Program-made: the position numbers and the translations under genes
Notes under the pieces: generated by a model
What the model was told of the DNA's origin: nothing
The model's input: the letters and a program-made list of their open reading frames with translations, nothing else
Database searches by the model: none
Shown here: piece after piece, positions 12,224 through 22,920 of the stretch
Layout: every line of letters starts with the position of its first letter
How positions within the stretch are numbered: the stretch's first letter is position 1
From: Cochliopodium minus
Taxonomy: Eukaryota > Discosea > Himatismenida > Cochliopodiidae
NCBI GenBank assembly: GCA_024220525.1
Contig: JAMYWO010000141.1
Span: 32,769 to 96,768, forward strand
Reading direction: 5' to 3'
DNA: 64,000 bases

Positions 12224-15200
12224 ATGAGATCATCCAAAACTTTCAATGATGATGATCTTCATCTAGAAAATGATGAAGGATCAATAGTTATGCCTGTCAA
12301 TTCAACGATCAAGAGGCATTTTAGTGAGATGAAACAGAGGATACATAGTATCCATTACAAAAAGAAAAAGGGGAAGAAAGTGAACAAAAGAGATGAAAAT
12401 GATTTGAAAAAAGAATTAACAATGGTAAAAAATTAAAAAATTAAAAATATTTTTAAAGATAATTTAATTAAAAAAAAAATATTTCTTATTTTTTACTTAG
12501 GATGAACATATATTGAGCGTAGAGGATTTATGTAAAAAGTTGGGGACGAGTGCAGAGAGTGGTCTGTCTAAAGAAGATGCACAGAAGAGATTAAGCGAAA
12601 ACGGGAAGAATATTTTGACCCCTCCAAAACCCAAATCGAAGTTTGTGGTATTCATGGGATTTGCACTTGCTCCTTTTTCATCAATTTTGTGGATAGCATC
12701 AGGTTTAGCATTTTTGGTCTATGGCTTAGATGTTAGTCAAAGAGATAACGTAAAATTGTAATATTCAAGAAATAATTTGTTTAATAATGTTTTCATTTAT
12801 ATAATTTCAAGCTCATTCTTGGTATTGCTCTCGTCATTGTTGTTGTTTTAAGTGCTTTGTTTGCTTATTTACAAAGTGCAAAGTCCGAGAAAGTGATGGA
12901 AGGTTTCAAAAAGATGATTCCAGTAAAATATCTTGAAAATTTTTTTTTTTTTTTATTCCAGTAAAATATCTTTAAAAATTTTTTAAATTTATTTTATTTT
13001 TCAATTTTTTTTAGGTGAAATGGTAAGTTTATTTATTAATTAAATTCGTTATTGCTTTACATTTTAAATGTTAAACATAGTCTTGTGATAAGAAGTGGGG
13101 AAAGAGTAGAAATAGATGCATCAGATTTAGTAGTTGGAGATCTGGTTGATTTGAAAGGTGAAATTATTTTCAAAAAAACATTTCTAATCTTATTTACTTC
13201 TATTTTAGCTGGAGAAAAAGTACCAGCTGATTTGAGGATAGTAGAAGCTAGTTCCATGAAAGTAGATAACTCTTCATTGACAGGGGAGACTGATCCTATT
13301 GCCAGGTCTCCCGAAATGTCCGACGAAAACCCTTTGGAGACAAGGAACTTAGCCTTTTATTCTACTTCCATTATCATGGGTACTGGAAAAGGAATTGTGG
13401 TTCAAACAGGTGATCATACAGTTATTGGGAGAATTGCCAGTCTTGCTTCTACTACTGTAAAATAGATTTTTTTTTTATTTTTTTGTTTCTTATTTTATAA
13501 TTTGATGATTATTTAGGATAATGTTGATACTCCTCTAAAAAGAGAAATCAACCATTTTGTGTGGATCGTGGTTTGTTTGGCAATTATAATGTCTTTAATA
13601 TTTTTCATCGTCGGATTGTAAAACAATCAACTTTTTCAAATTTTTTTTGAATCAAAAGTTAATTAAAATTTAAATGTAGAACAAAATATGGCTTCGTTGC
13701 TTCCTTGAACTTCTTTGTTGGAATCTTTATTGGAAATGTGCCTGAAGGAATTTTGATTTCCGTTTCTGTTTGCTTAACTTTGGCTGCTAAAAGAATGGCA
13801 GCGAAAAACGTTCTTGTGAAGAACTTGGAGTCTGTTGAGACTTTGGGAAGCACATCCACAATCTGCTCTGACAAAACAGGTACACTAACAATGAATCAAA
13901 TGACAGTACAACATTTATGGTTGAATGGAACGATACAGAGGTTTTACTAATTTTTATTTATTTATTTTATAAAATTAATTTTTTAGATCTGATGAAGATG
14001 TTTCTGGTGATGAACCACTTATTGATTTAGACAATCCTGTAAGTAAAATGTTGAACAACATTGCGTGTCTTTGTAACAATGCAGTTTTCGAAGGAGAAAA
14101 AACGAGAGGAGATGCTTCAGAAACTGCTCTGATAAAATATTGTCAACCCAAAAGAGACATCGAAGAATGGAGAAAAGCTAATCCTAAATTGGTTGAAATA
14201 CCCTTTAATTCTGCAAGCAAATTCCAAGTTTCAGTCCATAAACAAGAAGATAAGGAACAACATATCGTACTTCTAAAAGGTGCTCCTGAAAGAGTTTTGG
14301 CACGTTGCAAATTCATTTATATTTATGATGAAAATAAAATGGCGGCTGAAAAAGTTATATTAGATGAAAACTGGAAAAAGAATTTTCAAGGTTTCAAAAC
14401 GAGAAGAATTCTCTTTTAAATCTTTCTTTTTTTTTATTTTTCTTTTTTAGATGCTTATGATGGATTGGGGGGTAAAGGAGAAAGAGTCTTGGGTTTCTGC
14501 TTTACGACTTTGGATCCTCAAAAATACAATGACAATTATGAGTACAGCTCTGATTCTGGGAATTGGGAAATGGAGAACATGACTTTTTGTGGATTAATCT
14601 CGCTGATAGATCCTCCACGTCCCACTGTTCCAGAAGCTGTCAGAAAAGTATAAATATATTTTGGTTTGTTTAATAGAAAGATATTTAACAATTTTTTTTT
14701 AATAGTGTAAGGAAGCAGGGATCAGAGTTGTCATGGTTACTGGAGATCATCCTATTACCGCAAAGGCTATTGCAAAGCAAGTCGGAATTATAACGGATGA
14801 AACACGTGAAGATATCGCAAAGAGATTGGGGATCAATGATTACGAAGTTGATGAATCTATTGTGCGTGCAATTATAGTACATGGTATCTATTTCTCTATT
14901 TAAACTCATTTTTATTTAACTTTTTATTTTAAATAGGAAATGAACTTTTGGATATGAACGAAGAAGAGATTGATGAAATTTTGGATAAACACGATCAAAT
15001 TGTTTTTGCAAGAACGTAAATGAATATCTCATATATTTTCCAAATACATTTTCAAATATATTCTCATTTACTTTCTCACTTACTTAACATTTAAATATCA
15101 TTTACTTTCTACATAGGAGCCCTCAACAAAAACTTTTGATTGTGGAGGGATTTCAAAGAAGAGGAGAGATCGTGGCGGTAACAGGAGATGGTGTTAACGA

Positions 15201-16527
15201 CTCTCCTGCTCTTAAAAAAGCAGATATAGGAGTAGCGATGGGGATCACTGGATCAGATGTAGCAAAAGGTAAAAAGAATTACTAAAGAAAGAAAATTTAA
15301 GTAACAAAAGAATAAAAAATTTAATAGAAGCGGCAGATATGATCCTTTTGGATGATAATTTCGCTTCCATAGTCAAGGGAGTGGAAGAAGGAAGAATTAT
15401 TTTCGATAATCTGAAAAAGACGATAGCATATCTTTTACCTGTGAACATCGCAGAGATCAGTCCTTTCTTTTTGTATTGTTTCATTGGCTTTCCTCTTCCT
15501 TTGACCACCATTTTGATGTTGTGCGTTTCTGTTGGTACAGATATGTTACCTGCGATCTCATTGTCTTATGAAAAAGCAGAAACAGACATCATGAGAAGAA
15601 GACCTCGTGATCCTAAAGTGGATCGTCTCGTTACTGCTCGTTTACTTTCTTTCTGTTATTTACAGATAGGTAAATTTGAAATTAGTTGAAAAAATTTATT
15701 TTTTATTTTTTGTTTTCTTTTCTATTTATAAATTTATTTTATTTTTATTTTTTATTTTTATTTTATTAATTCTTTATGTGACTTTTTTATTTTATAATTT
15801 TTTATTTTTATTTTTTATATTTTATTTTCTTTAAATTTATAATTTTTTTTTATTTTTTTTTCAATTTTTTTAATTTTTTAAAACTTTTTTGTTTAATATC
15901 AATTTGATTTTTATTTTTTATTATAAAATACTTTTTTTAGGAATAATTCAAGCTTTGGCTGGTTTATTTACTTATTTTTTGGTGATGGGATATTACGGAT
16001 TCCAACCTAAATCGCTTGTTAACACATCTATAATATGGGAGTGGGAAGACACAAATATTGTGTTCATGGACAAAAACGGCGTTTATGTCGAAAGGTCATA
16101 TGATTATCGTAACAGTGTTCTCAGGAAGGCTCAAACCGCTGTATTTGTTTGTATTGTAATAAATCAATGGGGGACTCTATTAATAACTAAAACAAGGATG
16201 CTTAGCCTTTTTCAACAAGGTAAAAACTTTTCTTTTTTTTTTTTTTTTTTTGATTTAATTTGTTTTTAATAAAACTTTATTCTTTCAGGAATGAGAAATT
16301 ATGTTTTGATTGCTGGTTTGATCGAAGAGACTCTTCTTGCTTGTATTTTGTGTTATGTTCCTCCTGTTCGCTTTATTACTCATACTGCCCCTATCAGTAT
16401 TTTGTTTTGGCTTCCTGGTTTGCCTTTCACCCTCTTCATCTTTACTTATGATGAGTTAAGAAAATTAATTCTCAGGCACAAAAACTGGAAAATATCAAGG
16501 TGGGTCGAAGAATACACTTATTATTGA
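12224..16527 (+). CDS. P2C-type cation ATPase, alpha subunit (Na+/K+-ATPase-like)
   Basis: A plasma-membrane type cation pump of the Na+/K+- and H+/K+-ATPase subfamily. Sixteen exons give 1041 residues; boundaries include 12224-12424, 12501-12749, 12812-12922, 13015-13022 (8 nt), 13081-13157, 13209-13456, 13517-13617, 13680-13940, 13987-14390 and last 16289-16527. Landmarks: [22 protein letters not shown] (actuator TGE), NVPEG in M4, phosphorylated Asp in [43 protein letters not shown] hinge, and the C-terminal tyrosine pair (WVEEYTYY) typical of Na+/K+ pumps. Two cation-coordinating positions are changed: the M5 stretch reads [12 protein letters not shown] and M6 reads CVSVGTDM, so an M5 serine is valine and an M6 aspartate is serine. 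Transported ions are therefore uncertain. No beta subunit is seen in the window. Confidence 0.93.
12915..12976. repeat. short direct duplication around a splice donor
   Basis: The sequence ATTCCAGTAAAATATCTT occurs twice, around 12917-12934 and around 12955-12972, separated by a poly-T run. The first copy is the real end of ATPase exon 3 plus its donor; the second lies wholly inside the intron and also presents ATTCCAG, which looks like an acceptor. Confidence 0.8.
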
Positions 16528-16729
16528 TTTTGGATGTTTTTCATTAAAAAGATTTTGTATCAATATATTTCTTTAAATGACTTTAATTTAAAAAATTGTT
16601 TCTTAAATCAAAATTAAGAATTTTAAATTTTAAATTCTTTTCTTGATTTTTTCTTTATTAAAATCATTTTTTAAAAACTCCTATATAATTTGAAAATAAT
16701 AAAAAAAAGGGGAGTTACCTAATCCTTTC

Positions 16730-17119
16730 ATGAAAGAAAATTTAACAAAGGCTTTGTATCACTTGAGGGAACATCAATACAAAAATAATTTGCCATCATG
16801 GACTCCACCAATTGAAAAAAATGAAAATCTTTTAGAAGAAGTGATTACATCTTCTGTTGTTGAATGTTACTTTGAAATGTTATTAAATTCAAATTACAAT
16901 CAATCAATTGAATTCAAACCAGATGTAAGAAACTTTCTCCAAAAAAGAATCGATGTATTGAAAAATATTTTTGATGATGAATTGATCTTTGAAAGAATGA
17001 TTCATTTAAATGTTGATGTATTAGAAAGGATTGGGTTTAAATCAAAAGAAGGGGAAATTTATCTTTGTTATATGGAACAAGCAAGAATATTTTTTGACAA
17101 TTTAGTTGAAAAGGATTGA
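16730..17119 (+). CDS. unknown small protein, 129 aa
   Basis: A single-exon frame with an ATG after a purine-rich leader. I do not recognise the family. The protein is mostly helical, rich in E, N, L and I, with an aromatic N-terminal part (ALYHLREHQYK, LPSWTPP) and a C-terminal part that looks like a helical repeat (FERMIHLNVDVLERIGF, YLCYMEQARIFFDNL). There is no signal peptide or membrane helix. Codon use resembles the neighbouring genes. Its coding nature is supported by length in very AT-rich DNA, where long open frames are uncommon. Confidence 0.6.
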   Translation: MKENLTKALYHLREHQYKNNLPSWTPPIEKNENLLEEVITSSVVECYFEMLLNSNYNQSIEFKPDVRNFLQKRIDVLKNIFDDELIFERMIHLNVDVLERIGFKSKEGEIYLCYMEQARIFFDNLVEKD

Positions 17120-17328
17120 AGAAATGTTAATCTTGTTTTATCATTTTTAATTTTATTTTTATTTTAATTAAAAAAAAAATTTCAAAAATAATTTTCCTTC
17201 ACCTTGTTTTGATTCTTTCAATACAATCAGTATCAATAGGAATTTTGAAAAAATAACTTCGCTTTAAAAGATTTCTTTTTTTTTTTTTGAAAGTGCGAAA
17301 ATGGAAATATAAAAATAAAAAAAAGAAA

Positions 17329-19267
17329 ATGAAGTTTCCACTGATTTTGATTTTGATTATTTTCAATCTTTATGGATCATCTCATTGCTTGAGATGGGCC
17401 ACATTCAAACCTCCTTCAAATCTTACTTGGAATGAAATAACACCATCTTTTTCATACATGAGAAGACCAATAACTCCTTTTGTTGCTCAGGTTGTTCCCC
17501 AAGGTACAAATGTATATGCTTGTGAACCCATAAAGGCAAATGTAATTTTTTTTTTTTTAAAACAATTAAAACAAATCTTGAAGAATATCTATTAATTAAT
17601 CTATATTAACGAATTCTATCTTATTTTTAAAAAGATTATTTGTATGAGTTATTTGGTTTAGATATAAAAAAAAAAAAAAAATATTTCATTAATAATTTTG
17701 ATGGAATAAACATAAGGAAAAATAATTTGCATTATTATGCGAATCAGCATACACTGTATGTAATATCAATTGTATATTAGAAGTTATATCTCCAATAGAG
17801 ATGAATGATTTTTTTTATCGTGTTATAAATATGTGTCTGGAGGTCAAAACACTTATTAAAAAAGAAAAAAAAAAATTTCCCCTTGAGAAAGTTAAAAAGG
17901 AAAAATCTTTGGATTAATTCACAAAAAATGAATTTAAATATTTTTGTATTTTTTATTCTGCACTTTTAAAAAATTAAGATGACAGGAAAGATAGTTCTTG
18001 TCGCGTTTGGAAACTGTAGTATTGAAAGACATATGCAATATGCATTGAAAGCAGGAGCAAGAGGAATGATAATGGTGGGAGATGGATGGAGAGTGTGCAA
18101 CCTAATAGACCAAACGACATACAAAACTTCAATACCAACAATATGTGTAGGTTTCATTTCAAAGACTTGGTTAAATTTTGTAAATCAGTTGACGATTAAT
18201 TCCATCAATAGAAATGCTACTTTACTTGACTTTACTCCTGGTCCTAATCCTTATGACAGTTTGAATTCTGGTGCAATGCAATTTAAAAGGATTTTTTACC
18301 TTGTGGCGGCTTCATTGCTGATTATTTGTTCCTCTTTTCAGCTTTACAAAATTTTGACAATAAAAAAAAAGAAAATATCACTCATCATCATTTTGGTCAG
18401 TTGTATTCTATGTAATGAATTCTTTTAATTGAAATTATTTTATTTTCTCATTTAATCTACTTTTCAATTTAAAAGTTGCAATTCTTTCGATTCTTTATAA
18501 CATTGATGCTTATGGTTATCATAGAAGAATCCAAAATTTTCAATTTCAAATCATTTTGAATAATTTAAAGTATATCGCTTTCACACCTGCAGGTAACCGG
18601 CTTATTATCCTTTTCTTTTTAATAAAAAAAATTAATTTTCTTTACAGTCACCCTTGTTGCTGCCTTACATTTGGAAATTATATTTAAAGTTTTTGGAATA
18701 GAAAAGTACAAAATGATACCGTTCATATTTTTAGTGGCGATGTTATTGATGATTGAAATTGCTACCATCGTTTCCATGATAACACAAGCAGTTTATCAAA
18801 GAAGTACCTCTGCATTCAACACACTGATGATTATACTTAGCGTGTTTAACAGTATTAACTGTTTTTTCTATTGGTTTGGAAGTTTATTTTTGATAATGAA
18901 ACTTTATCAATTAAACAAACATCTCAACAGTAACATCAAAAAAGAAAAATCTCAAAGATATTTCCGCTTCAGTATATTCATCATTTTGTTTGGTATTTTC
19001 ATCTTTGGAGCGATCATTTGTGTTTCTCTTTTGACTGGTCAAGCAGTGATAGAACTAATGGTTAGAGTAGTGACGTTGTCTTATCTTCTTGATATAATGT
19101 GTTTGTTTGCTTGTTACACCATCACTTTTATGTTTCGTGCTACTGATTATGAGGGTTCAAAGTCTGGTTCTGCTAATAATAGTACCAATCGCTCCAAAAA
19201 GAAATTTGAGAATGACATTAGTTTTGATAGTAACAAGTTTAATTTCAGTGAGAATGAAGAAAAATAA
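17329..19267 (+). CDS. PA-domain seven-transmembrane protein
   Basis: Exons 17329-17541, 17979-18411, 18476-18592 and 18648-19267 join in frame for 460 residues. ATG at 17329 is chosen because it begins a clean signal peptide (MKFPLILILIIFNLYGSSHC); an upstream in-frame TTG is not used. A protease-associated (PA) domain follows, from about residue 60: YACEPIKAN joins MTGKIVLVAFGNCSI and then ALKAGARGMIMVGD, the usual PA pattern. After that come seven hydrophobic helices (starting FYLVAASLLIICSS; then LIIILVSCILFAIL, FTPAVTLVAALHL, IPFIFLVAMLLMIE, NTLMIILSVFNSI, FSIFIILFGIFIF, LLDIMCLFACYTI) and a serine/asparagine-rich cytosolic tail. The architecture suggests a receptor with an extracellular PA domain. 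No signal-peptide-peptidase catalytic motifs are present. Function is unknown. Confidence 0.75.
17542..17978 (+). other. unusually long intron (437 nt) of the PA-7TM gene
   Basis: Most introns here are 45-150 nt; this one is 437 nt and contains copy A of the dispersed hairpin repeat. Splicing it out restores an uninterrupted PA domain, which supports its being an intron and not a gene boundary. Confidence 0.65.
17709..17836 (+). repeat. dispersed repeat, copy A
   Basis: This roughly 125-bp block matches the reverse complement of 40762-40890 at about 85 percent by eye, including CATACACTGTAT, ATATCAATTGT and AGATGAATGATTTTTT. An internal hairpin (ATTTGC at 17725-17730 with GCGAAT at 17739-17744) is kept in both copies. 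It lies inside an intron. Confidence 0.8.
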
Positions 19268-19723
19268 CTTGCACCAATAGGATAGATAGGATTAAAATTT
19301 TAATGTATAATTAATTAAAACTTTTCATTTTTCAATGAATAGATATTTCTTTCATTACGAAATTACAATAGTGAATTGATTTTGTTGAAAGGAATTTAAA
19401 GGATTTAAAAAAGGAAATTTTGAGACTTTTATCTTTTGTAATTTTGTTTTAATTGGCAATTTCCAAATATTTTATATTTGACGAAAATTCATTCAAAATT
19501 TTAAAAAAATAAAACCTATCAATTCGTTTAGAGCAACAATAAAGCCTGTAAAAAAATGTGAATGAATTTCGCTTTCAAAAATATATAAAAAAAAAAAAAA
19601 ATCTGATCTAAGAGTTTTTTACATCACAAATTAGACAGGAGGGTAAAATAAATATCCCAATCAAAAAAATATGCATAAATTTTAATTATCCTCTTTTTGC
19701 ATTCATTTATAATTTATAGGAAG
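19268..19723. other. intergenic region
   Basis: This 456-bp AT-rich stretch separates two plus-strand genes. Just before the desaturase ATG there is TTTATAG followed by GAAG, which could be the acceptor of an intron in the 5' untranslated region. No RNA gene or other frame is evident. Confidence 0.4.
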
Positions 19724-21510
19724 ATGACAACAATAGATAATAAAAATAATACACAAGAGAAAATACATATTTTGATTGATGGAAACGTGTATGACGTGAC
19801 AGATTTCAAAAAGAAACATCCAGGTGGAAAAGTGATTGAATTTTATAATAATTTGGATGCTACTGATGCATTTAATGAGTTACATCAAAATTCTCTTACT
19901 GCAAAGAAATGGCTGAAATCTATCCCTCATGTTCCTTTGGCTAAAAGTGAAATCAAAATTAAAGATGATTCTGATGACCCTGAAGTTAGAGATTACAGAA
20001 AATTAAGGGAGGATCTCATCAAGGAAGGATTATTTAGCCCTAATTATGGAATGCAGATTTTCAGAGTGATTGAATTGATTGTTTGTCACATCATTGCATT
20101 ATTTATAACCATTAAGGTAAAGAGGAGATATTAAATTTGCTATATTATATTATATAATTTTACCCTTTTTTTATTGATATTGAGGTGAATAGGAAAAATT
20201 ATTAGATATTTTGAGATCATTTATATTTATTTGCTCAAAATTTTTATTATCAATCTATTCAAAAAAATATCCCTATCAAAATTAAAATTCAAAAAGAAAT
20301 TCCTATCCATCATTCCCATCATTTCGAATCACAAACAATATTTTTTTTTATATTATATTATTTTATTTGACAAATAGATCAATGTAGTAATTGGAGGAAT
20401 ATTTTATGGATTCACCTTGGGAAGAAATGGTTTTTTGATGCACGATATGGGACACAGAGCGTTTTTTGGAAACATGTGGAGAGATAAATTTTTCCACGTC
20501 ATTTTATTCTGTTTGGGTATTGCTGGCAGTCCTAGTTGGTGGACGAATCAACACAACAAACATCATGCTGCTACCCAGGAATTGAAGCATGATGTCGATT
20601 TGCAAACACTCCCTGTTGTCGCATTCAATAGAGAGATCGCTAAGGGTGGAAATCCTTTGTGGTTGAAATATCAATGGTTGACATTCGTTCCTATGCAATT
20701 CTTGTTTTTGCCATTCTGGGTAAAAAAATTAACTTTCTGAAATATATACCCAAAATATACTGTTTGAAAATATATTACATAATTTAATATATTATGAATT
20801 CATCAAAAAAGCAAAAATATTGATAATATAATTTCAAATTCAAACAGATAATTTATTTTTATGAAAAATCAACAAAAAAAAATTCAATATTAAAACAAAA
20901 TATTGATTTAATCTTCTTTTTAACAGAGATACCTCCATTTTCGTCATTCCATCCGTCTTCGTAAATGGGGAGAAATGATCTGTATTCCACTTCACGATGT
21001 TATTGGAGCAACTTTGTTGTACTACTTCGGGCTCTCCATCTCCAACTTTATCATCTACGAAACTTTGGGTTTCATGGTTGGTGGCTGCTACATTGCTTCC
21101 ATCTTCAGTCTCAACCACACCCATCGTCCTACTGTAGAACCTTTCACTCAAAGAAACTGGGTAAGAAGAGCTACTGATTTCACCACTAACTCCGAACCTA
21201 ATTATTTCAACTCTTGGTTCACTGGTTTCCTCAACTTCCAAATTGAACATCATCTTTTTCCAAGGTAAAAAAATCTGAATTTTCAAAAAAATATTTACTC
21301 AATTTTTTGTTAATTCATTCTTTTCTTTTTTTTAGTGTTCCTCATCCTAATCTTTACAAAGTTTCCTTGCGTGTTAGAGAACTCTGCAAAAAAAACAACA
21401 TCCCTTATGATTGCAAACCTATTTCCGAGTCTATCTACTTGGTTTACAAGAATCTTGTAGATGTTGGTGATTTTGCTTACAACAACAAAAAAACCAAACA
21501 AAAAAAATGA
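19724..21510 (+). CDS. front-end fatty acid desaturase with N-terminal cytochrome b5
   Basis: An ER membrane enzyme that inserts a double bond between an existing one and the carboxyl end of a polyunsaturated fatty acid. Exons 19724-20116, 20378-20719, 20927-21264 and 21336-21510 give 415 residues. The N-terminal cytochrome b5 domain has the haem motif HPGGK. The three histidine boxes are present: HDMGH in exon 2, HNKHH in exon 2, and QIEHH in exon 3 with the glutamine that marks front-end desaturases. Hydrophobic helices flank the boxes. The regiospecificity (delta-4, 5, 6 or 8) cannot be decided by eye. Such an oxygen-dependent enzyme argues for an aerobic organism. Confidence 0.92.
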
Positions 21511-21592
21511 ATGTGGAAAGAAAAAAAAAAAGATAATTATTAAAAACTAATTTGTGATAATCGAACTCTTTTCTTTTTACAAACTTTTTTTT

Positions 21593-22713
21593 TTAAATAC
21601 ACTCTAAACATTTGTATCTGTATTGAACTGAAAAACAATCTTTTGTTATGGTCACTCTATGTGCACATTCAAAAGGAACATAGATCATTTCAAAAGGTTT
21701 CAATGTGAATATTTTTGGTTCGCTACTTTCTATTTTCGATCTCCCAAATTTACTTATTTCTTTTCCCCAAATTTCAAATCTTTTCTCACCAATAAAATTA
21801 ATAAGCCAACCGTGAGTATTATGAGAATCAACATGAGTGGGTGTAACACTACCAGAAGGACCTTTTATACGATTTAATTTTCATAAATTTTTTTTTAAAT
21901 AGAAACAATACCTATAAAAAGATGTGTATTGCATTCATTGTTTCCCCAATCTTCAAGGAATGATAGATTTTTGACTAAGATATCTATCATTTTTCTCTTT
22001 ATATTTTCTTTTGCTTCATTAGGAAGATTTTGGATATTAATCTTAACAACAGTTTCAATCTAAGTAAATATTTGTGCAGATCTTTGAATTTTAAACTTAC
22101 ATCACTTGCATATGGCACACTGGCGGAACATTTATCGAAAAATTTGTATTCATCTATTCCCGATCTTTCTATCCTATCAAAATTATCCACATAATCTCCG
22201 AAATAGACCAAATCACTTTCAGTGAGACCATTTTTTGTTGTATAGGATACTGCGATATTTTATTTTTATATTAAATATTCATAAAGATGAAAAGTTATAC
22301 CTCTGATGATTGAATTCGATAGATTATTTTTCCAATCTGATTCCTTTGACCAATTTTTAAAAAGAATTTCGAATATATTGGGTGTCAATATCGATTCAAT
22401 AGATAAAATAATAGGGCTGGTTGGTTCATTTTTAAGATGATTGATGAAATCCTTTTTATCAAACTTTTGAGTGAATGTGGAATCCATGATAGTTTGACAC
22501 TTTGCCTTATTTTTTTTAAATTTTTTTATTTTTGACCCAAGAAGATTGTAAAGTAAAATTTGATTGGAAGCAATAATGACATTTTGAAAAGCATAATTTT
22601 TTAATTCACCTTCAAAATGAATCTGAAATATAAAAAAAAAAAAGTGTAAATTTTTTTCTTTGAAGGTAAATTCTATTTTTTTTTAACAATACATATAAAT
22701 ACATATCAATCAT
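21593..22713 (-). CDS. JmjC-domain (cupin-like) oxygenase
   Basis: Exons 22301-22487 (start at 22487), 22101-22249, 21912-22059 and 21593-21861 join in frame for 250 residues. The frame stays open upstream to an acceptor at 22623, and a 7-codon exon at 22693-22713 can supply an earlier ATG (total about 302 residues), so the start is uncertain. The C-terminal part is a JmjC core: IGPSGSVTPTHVDSH supplies the iron-binding H-x-D, GWLINFIGEKRFEIW the 2-oxoglutarate side, and MIYVPFECAHRV the second histidine. Such enzymes hydroxylate or demethylate protein side chains using Fe(II) and 2-oxoglutarate. The substrate cannot be told. The layout resembles small JMJD-type hydroxylases more than histone demethylases. 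Confidence 0.72.
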
Positions 22714-22920
22714 TAAATCAAAAATTATAAAAAGACTGAATGTAAAATAAAGATAGAATAAACCATATAATTTACTCTTTAATTTGTAGCATAAAAATAA
22801 TACATATATTTTATATTTTATATTTTTTTATTTTTTTTTATTTTTTATTTTGAAAGATTGACACAATAAAAAAAAAATCTCAAATACAAACAAAATAAAA
22901 GGAATAAATACAAAATAATA
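22714..22920. other. divergent intergenic region
   Basis: An AT-only looking 207-bp stretch between the JmjC gene (minus) and the paired zinc-motif gene (plus); both promoters should lie here. A run of TTTTTATTTTTT repeats is present. No known factor site is recognised. Confidence 0.35.

Noticed and set aside
17329-17595. Treating 17329-17595 as a separate small secreted protein
   Set aside because: Joining 17541 to 17979 completes a PA domain (CEPIKAN then MTGKIVLV) in phase, which is unlikely by chance.
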